DNA from: Paracoccaceae bacterium
GTDB lineage: Bacteria > Pseudomonadota > Alphaproteobacteria > Rhodobacterales > Rhodobacteraceae
DNA: 8,515 nucleotides
Assembly: GCA_006227805.1 (NCBI GenBank)
Contig: SBFT01000271.1
Coordinates: 1-8,515 of the forward strand
Reading direction: 5' to 3'
Both the position numbers and the translations under genes were made by a program. The notes beneath the pieces are model-generated. The model did not search any database, was not told where the DNA came from, and saw nothing but the letters and a program-made list of their open reading frames with translations. Shown piece after piece: positions 1-6,179 of this stretch. Positions within the stretch are counted from its first letter, which is position 1. Each line of letters begins with the position of its first letter.

Positions 1-315
1 GGCCTCCGCCACCAGGTCCGGCACCGGGCGGATTTCCTCGGATGTGGCGGAGAACCCGTGGATGTAGACCAGCGCCAGGCCGGTCCGCGCACCAGGCGCA
101 CCGGCCCAGATCACGCGCTTTTCCGTGCCGGGCGTGATCCCCGGCACCTGCGCCTCGGACGCCGCGAAATAGGCATCGAGATCGCCGCCGAAGGCGGCGG
201 GATCGAAGGACGCGGACAGGTCCGCCTTCTCGTAGGGCCCGAAGGCCCAGAGCGCGGCGCCAGCCACGACCAGCGCCAGCAGCAGACGCCCCAGCCATTT
301 CCCGAAGCTGCGCAT
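1..315 (-). CDS. Membrane-anchored alpha/beta hydrolase, N-terminal part (cut by window edge)
   Basis: The first 105 codons of a protein that runs off the left edge. Residues 1-27 look like an uncleaved signal anchor or signal peptide: a basic start (MRSFGKWLGR) followed by a hydrophobic stretch rich in Leu, Val and Ala up to about residue 25. Near residue 83 the alpha/beta hydrolase fold begins, with the strand ALVYIHGFSATSEE. The HGFSA motif (86-90) is the usual oxyanion-loop region of serine hydrolases such as carboxylesterases. The nucleophile Ser, Asp and catalytic His lie outside the window, so activity cannot be judged. The start ATG is 4 bases past the stop of the upstream hydrolase, so the two are probably co-transcribed and translationally coupled; no strong Shine-Dalgarno is seen beyond a weak purine stretch. 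Substrate is unknown; extracytoplasmic location is inferred from the anchor. Confidence 0.85.
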   Translation of the reverse strand, partial: MRSFGKWLGRLLLALVVAGAALWAFGPYEKADLSASFDPAAFGGDLDAYFAASEAQVPGITPGTEKRVIWAGAPGARTGLALVYIHGFSATSEEIRPVPDLVAEA

Positions 316-319
316 TGTC

Positions 320-1063
320 TCAGGCCCCGCCGCCCAGGACATCCTTGACCGCCGCCTCGATCAGGCCCAGGCAGGGCCCGTCGGAAAAGCGGTGATCGGC
401 GTCCTTGACCAGCGTCAGCCGCATGTCGGGACAACGGGCGTGTTCCAGCAGGCGCAGCGCGGTGTCCGAGCTGACGGCGGTATCCGACGTGCCCTGAAGG
501 CAGCGCACCGGAAACGGCAGGTCGAGGGCCGACCGCAGCACCAGATGCCGCCGCCCGTCCTCGATCATGCGGCGCGTGATGACATAGGGCTCCATGTAGT
601 CGCTGGGCCGTTCGACCCGGCCCGTGGTCTCCAGCGCCCGCCGTTCGGCGTCGCTGAAGCCCGCCCACCAGCCATCCTCGGTGAAATCAGGGGCGGCGGC
701 GATGGTGACCATGCCCGCGATGCGGCCCGCCCGCGCCCGCGCCAGAAGCAGCGCCTGCCAGCCGCCCATGGACGACCCCACCGGCACGATCGGGCCTTCG
801 GTCAGGGCGTCCACCACGGCCAGCGTGTCCTCGTGCCAGTCGCCGATGCAGCCCTCCTCGTAGAGGCCGCTGCTCTGGCCATGCCCCGAATAGTCGAACC
901 GCAGGAAGGCCCGGCCCCGCGCCTGCGCCCAGGCTTCCAGGTGCAGCGCCTTGGTGCCCTCCATGTCGGATTTCAGCCCGCCCAGGAACACCAGGCAGGG
1001 CCCCGTGCCGGGGCTCAGGTGATAGGCCAGCCGCCGCCCCTGCGCGGTCGCGAGATGCCGCAT
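320..1063 (-). CDS. ABHD10-like alpha/beta hydrolase (serine esterase/thioesterase)
   Basis: A complete 247-residue cytoplasmic alpha/beta hydrolase with no signal peptide. The oxyanion region is FLGGLKSDMEGTKA (about 26-39), followed by the family-typical block FLRFDYSGHGQSSG (53-66). The nucleophile elbow is GSSMGG with Ser98; the likely acid is Asp194 (GTSD) and the base His224 (DADH). The order and wording of these blocks match mitochondrial ABHD10, an acyl-thioesterase and acyl-glucuronide esterase, and its bacterial relatives; the true substrate here is not known. The start overlaps the stop of the upstream creatininase-family gene by one base (TGATG), which favours coupled translation, and the next hydrolase follows after 4 bases. 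The long open frames on the opposite strand here are GC-driven shadows. Confidence 0.93.
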   Translation of the reverse strand: MRHLATAQGRRLAYHLSPGTGPCLVFLGGLKSDMEGTKALHLEAWAQARGRAFLRFDYSGHGQSSGLYEEGCIGDWHEDTLAVVDALTEGPIVPVGSSMGGWQALLLARARAGRIAGMVTIAAAPDFTEDGWWAGFSDAERRALETTGRVERPSDYMEPYVITRRMIEDGRRHLVLRSALDLPFPVRCLQGTSDTAVSSDTALRLLEHARCPDMRLTLVKDADHRFSDGPCLGLIEAAVKDVLGGGA

Positions 1064-1881
1064 CAGCGCCGGTCGCCGAAGGGCACGCCGCCCGTGCCCT
1101 GCCCCCTCAGGTCCTGCACCGGCGCCCAGGTCTCGGGGTCGGTGATCAGGTCGGCCAGCGCCTGCGACCCGATCTCGAGCAGCGCCTCGCCCTTTTCGGG
1201 CGTCGCCTTTTCCGGCATCCCCAGAACCCCGTTCGGGGTGGCATGGGCCAGCGGACGCCAGCGATAGGCGGCCTTGCCCGCCGACAGGAAATCGGGGCCG
1301 TTGCCGAAGGGCACGTTGTGCGCGGCCAGGTCGCTGTCATCCACCGTGTCCGGCGCGCAGACCATCATCATCGAGGTCTCGGCCTCGCAGGCATGCATGA
1401 TGTTGGGCTGATCCTCGAGCGGCTTGCCGAACTTCGCCCCCGCCTCGGTCGCGTAGGTGGCGAAAACCACCGTCGCGGCGATCCGGGGCGAGATTTCGTC
1501 CAGGATCTGCTTGCAGGGCACGATGTTGCCGCCATGCGAGTTGGAAATCAGGATATGCCGGAACCCCGCGCGCGTGATCGCCTCGATCAGGTCGACGACC
1601 ACCGCGCGGAAGGTGGCGGGCGTCAAGGTCAGCGTGCCGCCGAACGCCATGTGATGCTCGCTCAGCCCCGCCCACATGACGGGCGTCCAGATCGTGGGGC
1701 GCTTGGGCCACGCCTTTTCCGCCGCGCGGCGCGCCATCTCCTCGCCGATGCGGGTGTCGGTCATCACCGGCAGATGCGGCCCATGCTGTTCGATGGACGC
1801 GACAGGAAGAATCACCACCGCGTCCCGCGCCGCCAGATCCCGCAATTCATGCGCCTTCAGGCGCGCCCAGCTTGTCTCCAT
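1063..1881 (-). CDS. Creatininase-family metal-dependent amidohydrolase
   Basis: A complete 272-residue member of the creatininase/FAPy-deformylase (ArfB, MftE) superfamily, cytoplasmic metal-dependent amide or peptide-bond hydrolases. Visible family motifs are SIEQHGPHLP with Glu31 and His33, Asp42 shortly after, SEHHM (74-78), NSHGGN (114-119) and HACEAETS with Glu168. Glu31, His33, Asp42, His116 and Glu168 are the probable metal ligands by position. As I recall it, the Pseudomonas enzyme that hydrolyses creatinine has His-x-Glu at the NSHGGN site; this protein has His-Gly-Gly, so creatinine is an unlikely substrate. A good Shine-Dalgarno (GGGAGGA, 7 bases before ATG) supports the start. 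It is first in a three-gene operon with two alpha/beta hydrolases, hinting at breakdown or processing of a small amide/ester compound (inference). It diverges from thrS. Confidence 0.92.
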   Translation of the reverse strand: METSWARLKAHELRDLAARDAVVILPVASIEQHGPHLPVMTDTRIGEEMARRAAEKAWPKRPTIWTPVMWAGLSEHHMAFGGTLTLTPATFRAVVVDLIEAITRAGFRHILISNSHGGNIVPCKQILDEISPRIAATVVFATYATEAGAKFGKPLEDQPNIMHACEAETSMMMVCAPDTVDDSDLAAHNVPFGNGPDFLSAGKAAYRWRPLAHATPNGVLGMPEKATPEKGEALLEIGSQALADLITDPETWAPVQDLRGQGTGGVPFGDRR

Positions 1882-2057
1882 GGCTCAGTCCTCCCTGCCT
1901 GGTGTCCATCTTGCATCTGGGCCGGGCCGAGGCAACTCGTGAAACCGGCGGGTGGCCCCCGACGCTTGACGAAGCCCCCCGGCCCTGTCAAACCGCGCCT
2001 TACACATACCCGCAACCGGGCGTTCCGTGGGCGCCAGACCGACGAGGAGCATGGGCC
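1882..2057. promoter_or_regulatory. Divergent promoter region between the hydrolase operon and thrS
   Basis: This 176-base gap must carry the promoters of both divergent units. A plus-strand TTGACG (1966-1971) and a minus-strand TTGACA (1991-1986) are the only good sigma-70 type -35 matches; together they form an inverted repeat TTGAC-N16-GTCAA. The -10 regions at matching distance (near 1989-1994 on plus, near 1968-1963 on minus) are poor, so the exact promoters are uncertain. The thrS Shine-Dalgarno GAGGAG is at 2044-2049, 8 bases before its ATG; the creatininase-family Shine-Dalgarno is at 1895-1889. Confidence 0.4.
2019..2035 (+). promoter_or_regulatory. Candidate tRNA-Thr anticodon-arm mimic in the thrS leader
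   Basis: The thrS leader can fold a 5-bp stem (GGCGT with GGCGCC bases 2031-2035, four Watson-Crick pairs plus one U-G) around a 7-base loop UCCGUGG (2024-2030). The loop places CGU, a threonine anticodon, exactly where an anticodon would sit, 8 bases upstream of the Shine-Dalgarno. In E. coli, threonyl-tRNA synthetase represses its own mRNA by binding such an anticodon-arm mimic at nearly the same distance from the start. The resemblance is seen in the sequence; the function here is inference, and short GC hairpins arise often by chance. Confidence 0.3.
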
Positions 2058-4004
2058 ATGACCCAGATTTCCCTGACTTTCCCCGATGGCAACAGACGCG
2101 ACTATCCCGCAGGCGTGACGCCCGCGCAGGTGGCCGAAAGCATCGCGCCCTCGCTCGCCAAGCGCGCGATCAGCGCGCAGGTGAACGGCGCGCATTGGGA
2201 TCTCGCCTGGCCCATCGAGGGCGACGCGCAGATCGCCATCAACACGATGAAGGACGAGGCCCCGGCGCTGGAACTGATCCGGCACGACTTCGCCCATGTC
2301 ATGGCGCGCGCCGTGCAGGAAATCTGGCCCGAGGTGAAGGTCACCATCGGCCCCGTGATCGAGAACGGCTGGTATTACGATTTCGACCGGGCCGAGCCCT
2401 TCACGCCGGAAGACCTGGGCGCCATCGAGGCGAAGATGAAGGAGATCATCAACCGCCGCGATCCCGTCACCACCGACGTGTGGGAGCGCGACCGCGCGAT
2501 CGCCTATTACAAGGCCAACAACGAACCCTACAAGGTCGAACTGGTCGAGGCGATCCCGGCCGACCAGAAGATCCGCATGTACTGGCACGGCCACTGGCAG
2601 GATCTCTGCCGCGGTCCGCACCTGCAGCATACGGGGCAATTGCCCGCCGACGCCTTCAAGCTGATGCGCGTCTCGGGGGCATACTGGCGCGGGGATTCGT
2701 CGCGCCAGCAGCTTCAGCGCATCTACGGCGTCGCCTTCCAGAACCGCGACGACCTGAAGGCGCACCTGACCTTCCTCGAGGAGGCGGAAAAGCGCGACCA
2801 CCGCCGACTGGGGCGCGAGATGGGCCTCTTCCACATGCAGGAAGAGGCACGCGGCCAGGTCTTCTGGCACCCCAACGGCTGGACGATCTACACCACGCTC
2901 CAGGACTACATGCGTCGCAAGCAGAAGGCCGGCGGCTATGTCGAGGTGAATACACCGCAAGTGGTGGACCGCCAGTTGTGGGTCGACAGCGGGCATTGGG
3001 AGAAATACCAGGAAAACATGTTCATCGTCGAAGTCGACGAGGAGCACGCCCGCGAAAAGGCGGTCAACGCGCTCAAGCCCATGAACTGTCCCTGCCACGT
3101 GCAGATCTTCAACGTGGGCGTGAAATCCTACCGCGACCTGCCCTTGCGCATGGCCGAATTCGGGTCCTGCGCGCGCTATGAACCTTCCGGCGCGCTGCAC
3201 GGCATCATGCGCGTGCGCGGCTTCACCCAGGACGACGCGCATATCTTCTGCACGGAAGACCAGATCGAAAGCGAGACCGCGCGCTATATCGCGTTCCTGT
3301 CCGACATCTACCGCGACCTGGGCTTCCCGGAATTCGAGGTCCTGTTCTCGACCCGCCCCGAGAAACGCGCAGGCAGCGACGAGGTCTGGGACAAGGCAGA
3401 AGCCGCCCTTCTGGCCGCGACCCGCGCCGCCGGGATCGAACCAAAGGTGAACCCGGGCGAAGGCGCCTTCTACGGGCCGAAGCTTGAGTTTACCCTGACC
3501 GACGCGATCGGGCGGAAATGGCAATGCGGCACGCACCAGGTCGATTTCGTCCTGCCCGAACGGCTGGACGCCACCTATATCGGGCCGGACGGTGCGAAGC
3601 ACCGCCCCGTCATGCTGCACCGCGCCTGCCTTGGGTCCTTCGAGCGGTTCATCGGCATCCTGATCGAAGAACATGCAGGCAAGCTGCCCTTCTGGCTGGC
3701 GCCGCGGCAGGTGGTCGTCGCCTCGATCGTGTCCGAGGCCGACGATTACGTGCACGAGGTCGTCGCCGCGCTGAAGGCCGCAGGCGTCCGGGCCGAGGCC
3801 GACATCCGCAACGAGAAGATCAACTACAAGGTCCGCGAACACTCGGTCGCGAAAGTGCCTGTGATCCTGGCCGTAGGCCACCGCGAGGTCGAGGAACGCA
3901 CCCTGACCGTCCGCCGCCTGGGCGAGAAGGACACCCGCGTGCAGACGCTGGCCGATGTAACGGGCGAGCTTGCGCGCGCCGCGACACCCCCCGATCTTCT
4001 GTAA
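2058..4004 (+). CDS. thrS: Threonyl-tRNA synthetase
   Basis: A complete 648-residue class II aminoacyl-tRNA synthetase that charges tRNA-Thr with threonine in the cytoplasm; E. coli ThrRS has 642 residues. Domain order is TGS (about 1-61), the editing domain that clears mischarged seryl-tRNA (HxxxH at His76/His80 and CRGPH at Cys184/His188), the catalytic core, and the anticodon-binding domain (about 545-640). Zinc ligands in the catalytic core are Cys344, His395 and His521 by alignment with E. coli Cys334, His385 and His511. Motif 2 (RYEPSGALHGIMRVRGFTQ) and motif 3 (HRACLGSFERFIG) are intact. The first zinc ligand sits in MNCPCH rather than the usual MNCPGH. The start at 2058 is set by GAGGAG 8 bases upstream and by the family N-terminus (MTQISLTFPDG); an in-frame extension to 1872 lacks both. 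A strong hairpin terminator follows. Confidence 0.98.
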   Translation: MTQISLTFPDGNRRDYPAGVTPAQVAESIAPSLAKRAISAQVNGAHWDLAWPIEGDAQIAINTMKDEAPALELIRHDFAHVMARAVQEIWPEVKVTIGPVIENGWYYDFDRAEPFTPEDLGAIEAKMKEIINRRDPVTTDVWERDRAIAYYKANNEPYKVELVEAIPADQKIRMYWHGHWQDLCRGPHLQHTGQLPADAFKLMRVSGAYWRGDSSRQQLQRIYGVAFQNRDDLKAHLTFLEEAEKRDHRRLGREMGLFHMQEEARGQVFWHPNGWTIYTTLQDYMRRKQKAGGYVEVNTPQVVDRQLWVDSGHWEKYQENMFIVEVDEEHAREKAVNALKPMNCPCHVQIFNVGVKSYRDLPLRMAEFGSCARYEPSGALHGIMRVRGFTQDDAHIFCTEDQIESETARYIAFLSDIYRDLGFPEFEVLFSTRPEKRAGSDEVWDKAEAALLAATRAAGIEPKVNPGEGAFYGPKLEFTLTDAIGRKWQCGTHQVDFVLPERLDATYIGPDGAKHRPVMLHRACLGSFERFIGILIEEHAGKLPFWLAPRQVVVASIVSEADDYVHEVVAALKAAGVRAEADIRNEKINYKVREHSVAKVPVILAVGHREVEERTLTVRRLGEKDTRVQTLADVTGELARAATPPDLL

Positions 4005-4016
4005 CAATCGCGATGA

Positions 4017-4044
4017 AATCCGGCCCCGTTCGCGGGGCCGGATT
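4017..4044 (+). terminator. Hairpin terminator after thrS
   Basis: A perfect 12-bp inverted repeat (AATCCGGCCCCG, 4017-4028, with its complement 4033-4044) closes on a TTCG loop, 12 bases after the thrS stop. The 3' flank (GTAACG) has no U-run, so termination may be partial, Rho-assisted, or mainly an mRNA 3' end stabiliser. It isolates thrS from the bufferin operon 170 bases downstream. Confidence 0.75.
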
Positions 4045-4213
4045 GTAACGCGCCGAAGACAATCCCGTCTTTCCAAAGGCTTGCCTTCTCGCTCTGGTTG
4101 ACGAAAGCTGACGCACGCGTGACGCACGCTGTCGTGAATTCCCGCCCCGCGACCCCTGTCGCTAGGGTGATGTCACTGAACGCCACAACCCAGAACCAAA
4201 GGGAAATCCGAAG
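4045..4213 (+). promoter_or_regulatory. Promoter/operator region of the bufferin operon
   Basis: The space before bufA must hold its promoter. Three signals are visible. First, GTAAC (4045-4049) and CGTCTT (4066-4071) are 16 bases apart, the layout of extracytoplasmic-function sigma promoters. Second, TGACG occurs three times at 4099, 4109 and 4120, spaced 10 and 11 bases, the last two within a direct repeat TGACGCACGC (4109-4118, 4120-4129). Third, TAGGGT (4163-4168) is a possible -10 box but lacks a good -35 (best is TTCCCG at 4139-4144). The bufA Shine-Dalgarno is the weak AAAGGGAA around 4198-4205. Known bufferin operons in Caulobacter are under an ECF sigma factor; which signal is used here is undetermined. 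Confidence 0.4.
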
Positions 4214-4504
4214 ATGTCGAACACCATGAAGACCCTCGCCGTCGCAGGCGCCGTCGCCGCAGCCCTGGTCGGCCATGCCACCACCGCCAGCGCGCAAGCC
4301 AAGGAAAAGTGCTACGGCGTCAGCCTCGCCGGCAAGAACGACTGCGCCGCCGGCCCCGGCACCACCTGCGCGGGCACCTCGACCGTCGACTACCAGGGCA
4401 ATGCCTGGAAACTGGTGGACGCCGGCACCTGCGTCTCGATGGAGAAGGAAGGCGGCCGCATGGGCTCGCTGGAACCGCTCGACCGCGATCTGCCCAAGAG
4501 CTGA
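4214..4504 (+). CDS. bufA: Bufferin precursor, DUF2282 secreted copper-binding peptide
   Basis: A 96-residue precursor of the DUF2282 family, the substrate peptide of bufferin systems. Residues 1-29 are a Sec-type signal peptide: short basic start, hydrophobic core AVAGAVAAALVG, and a cleavage site ending ASA/AQA near 27-29. The mature part has the four family cysteines, Cys33 (KEKCYG), Cys44 (GKNDCAAGPG), Cys52 (TTCAGTST) and Cys73 (DAGTC), and an acidic tail ending SLEPLDRDLP. In described bufferins an MNIO enzyme converts core cysteines to thiooxazoles in the cytoplasm; the peptide is then exported and chelates copper in the periplasm, buffering copper stress. The full modification operon follows directly (bufB, bufC, bufD). 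The start at 4214 is preceded by a weak Shine-Dalgarno; an alternative Met at 4226 would give a shorter signal peptide. Family assignment is firm; the copper role is taken from relatives. Confidence 0.92.
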   Translation: MSNTMKTLAVAGAVAAALVGHATTASAQAKEKCYGVSLAGKNDCAAGPGTTCAGTSTVDYQGNAWKLVDAGTCVSMEKEGGRMGSLEPLDRDLPKS

Positions 4505-4518
4505 TCCGACAAGACCCT

Positions 4519-4542
4519 GGCGGCGGGACCGTTCCCGCCGCC
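4519..4542 (+). terminator. Hairpin between bufA and bufB (partial terminator or mRNA stabiliser)
   Basis: A perfect 10-bp GC-rich stem (GGCGGCGGGA at 4519-4528 pairing with 4533-4542) with a 4-base CCGT loop lies 14 bases after the bufA stop. It is followed by a pyrimidine-rich stretch (TCCTCTTCC) but no true U-run. Because it is inside the operon, it more likely acts as an attenuator or 3'-end protector that leaves more bufA than bufB message. That role is inference. Confidence 0.6.
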
Positions 4543-4563
4543 TCCTCTTCCGGAAAGACCCCC

Positions 4564-5421
4564 ATGCTCGACGCCACGCCCCGCCAGGACCGCCTGCCCG
4601 ACGCCCCCGGCATCGGCTACAAGCCGCAGCATTTCAGCGAGATCCTGGAAGATTCGGGCGCGGTGCGCTGGCTGGAAATCCATGCCGAGAACTACATGGG
4701 CGATGGCGGGCGACCGCTTACGCAACTGCGCGCGCTTTCGGAACGCTTCGCGATCTCGGTCCATGGCGTGGGCCTGTCGATCGGCGGCGAAGGGCGGCTC
4801 GACCCCGATCACCTCGGCCGCCTGAAACGCCTGGTTGGCTGGCTGAACCCGGTCAGCTTTTCCGAACACCTGGCCTGGTCGACCCATGGCGCGGAGTTCC
4901 TCAACGACCTTCTTCCCCTGCCCTATACCGACGCCACCCTGGCCCGGGTCGCCGATCACATCGACGAGGTGCAGGAGGCCCTGGGCCGCCGGATGCTGCT
5001 CGAGAACCCCTCGAGCTACCTGGCCTTCACCGAGAGCACGTGGTCGGAAACCGATTTCCTGGCGGAACTGACGCGCCGCACCGGCTGCGGGCTGCTTCTG
5101 GACGTCAACAACGTCTTCGTCTCGGCCACCAATCTCGGCTACAGCCCGCAAGGCTATATCGAGGCCTACCCGCTGGGCGCGGTGGGCGAGATCCACCTGG
5201 GCGGCCATGACGCGGACACCGACGATCACGGCGCGCCCCTCCTGATCGACAGCCACGGCCGCGAAGTGGCCGATCCGGTCTGGGCGCTTCTGGACCATGC
5301 GCTGGCGCGCTCGGGACCGAAGCCCATCCTGATCGAATGGGACAATGACGTGCCCGACTGGCCCGTCCTGCGGGCAGAGGCCGCGCGCGCCCGGGACGCG
5401 CTTGCGCGGATCGCGGCATGA
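4564..5421 (+). CDS. bufB: DUF692 multinuclear non-heme iron oxidative enzyme (MNIO), bufferin maturase
   Basis: A 285-residue TIM-barrel enzyme of the DUF692/MbnB-like family. MNIOs hold two or three iron ions and use oxygen to rewrite cysteine (or other residues) in precursor peptides; the substrate here is expected to be BufA, in the cytoplasm. Conserved metal-site motifs are all present: GIGYKPQHF (16-24), LEIHAENYM (37-45), SVHGVGLS (65-72), FSEHLAW (99-105), LLENPSSY (145-152), LLDVNNVFVSATN (178-190), EIHLGGH (209-215), IDSHG (228-232) and LIEWD (256-260). Likely iron ligands are His67, His102, Glu147, Asn148/Asn183, Asp180, His211, His215, His231 and Glu258. The start at 4564 is supported by GGAAAG at 4552-4557 and by the family N-terminus; upstream in-frame sequence is a shadow of bufA. 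Its stop overlaps the bufC start (ATGA), so the two are translationally coupled. Confidence 0.95.
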   Translation: MLDATPRQDRLPDAPGIGYKPQHFSEILEDSGAVRWLEIHAENYMGDGGRPLTQLRALSERFAISVHGVGLSIGGEGRLDPDHLGRLKRLVGWLNPVSFSEHLAWSTHGAEFLNDLLPLPYTDATLARVADHIDEVQEALGRRMLLENPSSYLAFTESTWSETDFLAELTRRTGCGLLLDVNNVFVSATNLGYSPQGYIEAYPLGAVGEIHLGGHDADTDDHGAPLLIDSHGREVADPVWALLDHALARSGPKPILIEWDNDVPDWPVLRAEAARARDALARIAA

Positions 5422-6164
5422 GCGTGACACAGGACGATTTCCGCGCGGCGCTTCTGGATGCCGCTGCGCCCGTCCCTGCGGGCCTGACCGATGGCGCGGG
5501 GGCGCCCGCCGGACGCCGCTACAACGTCTATCGCAACAACGTCGCCGTCTCGCTGCGCGAGGCGCTGCACGAAGGCTTTCCCACCATCGCGAAACTGCTG
5601 GGCGCGCAGAACATGGACGGGCTTGCAGGCATCTTCCTGCGGCGGCACCCGCCCTCCTCGCCCCTCATGATGCTCTATGGCGAGGCCTTCCCCGATTTCC
5701 TCGCCGGGATGCCGCAACTGGCGCATCTGGGCTATCTGGCCGATGTGGCGCGTCTGGACCTTGCGATGCGGCAATCCTACCACGCCGCCGACGCCGACCC
5801 GATCGACCCGGCGGACCTTGCCGCCCTGCCCCCGGAAAGGCTGGTCGAAACCCGCCTGACGCTGGCGCCCGCGCTGCGGCTGATCCGCTCGGCCTGGCCG
5901 ATCCACGCGATCTGGCGCTTCAACACCGAGGAGGGCGCGCCCCGGCCCGAGCCCGGCGCCCAGGATGTCGTGATCCTGCGCCCCGGCTTCGACCCCGAAC
6001 CCCACCTTCTGCCCCCCGGCGGCGCGGACGTCATCGCGGCCCTGCACCAGGGCCACAGCCTCGGCGCGGCCCTCGACGCCGCCACCGGACGGGTGCCGGA
6101 CTTCGATCTGACACCGACATTGGCGCTGCTCTTGCAAGGCGGCGCGATCATCGCCCTGACCTGA
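5418..6164 (+). CDS. bufC: DUF2063 partner protein of the MNIO enzyme
   Basis: A 248-residue protein of the DUF2063 (HvfC/BufC) family, the usual partner of DUF692 enzymes. These partners are thought to recognise the precursor peptide and present it to the iron enzyme, by analogy with MbnC in methanobactin synthesis. The N-terminal DUF2063 domain shows the hallmark YNVYRNNVAVSLREAL (35-50), GFPTIAKLLG (53-62), RRHPPSSPLMMLYG (75-88) and LADVARLDLAM (108-118); the C-terminal half (about 140-248) is the variable beta-rich domain with WRFNT (166-170). There is no signal peptide or membrane segment, so it acts in the cytoplasm with BufB. It begins inside the bufB stop codon (4-base ATGA overlap), which points to 1:1 synthesis of a complex. 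Family call is secure; detailed role rests on relatives. Confidence 0.92.
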   Translation: MSVTQDDFRAALLDAAAPVPAGLTDGAGAPAGRRYNVYRNNVAVSLREALHEGFPTIAKLLGAQNMDGLAGIFLRRHPPSSPLMMLYGEAFPDFLAGMPQLAHLGYLADVARLDLAMRQSYHAADADPIDPADLAALPPERLVETRLTLAPALRLIRSAWPIHAIWRFNTEEGAPRPEPGAQDVVILRPGFDPEPHLLPPGGADVIAALHQGHSLGAALDAATGRVPDFDLTPTLALLLQGGAIIALT

Positions 6165-6179
6165 AGAAAGCCCTTGCCC

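Noticed and set aside
1872..2057. N-terminal extension of thrS to 1872
   Set aside because: The extra 62 residues have no similarity to the ThrRS N-terminus, overlap the start of the divergent gene, and lack a ribosome binding site; GAGGAG supports 2058.
2027..3181. 384-codon alternative plus-strand frame in thrS, including the ATG at 2051
   Set aside because: Arg-rich shadow of thrS; the Shine-Dalgarno is better spaced for the thrS ATG at 2058, and ThrRS motifs leave no doubt.
1857..4127. 756-codon open frame on the minus strand antisense to the whole of thrS
   Set aside because: It mirrors the GC-rich codon bias of thrS, has no recognisable domain, a low-complexity Ala/Gly/Arg/Asp/Val composition and no ribosome binding site. 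thrS on the plus strand is certain.
4167..4176. Short palindrome GTGA-TG-TCAC before bufA as a CRP/FNR-type site
   Set aside because: The arms are 4 bases with a 2-base spacer, not the 6-base (CRP) or 4-base TTGAT/ATCAA (FNR) arrangement; too short to support.
6174..6179. TTG start for bufD two codons upstream of the ATG
   Set aside because: Only 3 bases separate it from the Shine-Dalgarno, whereas the ATG at 6180 has the normal 9-base spacing.
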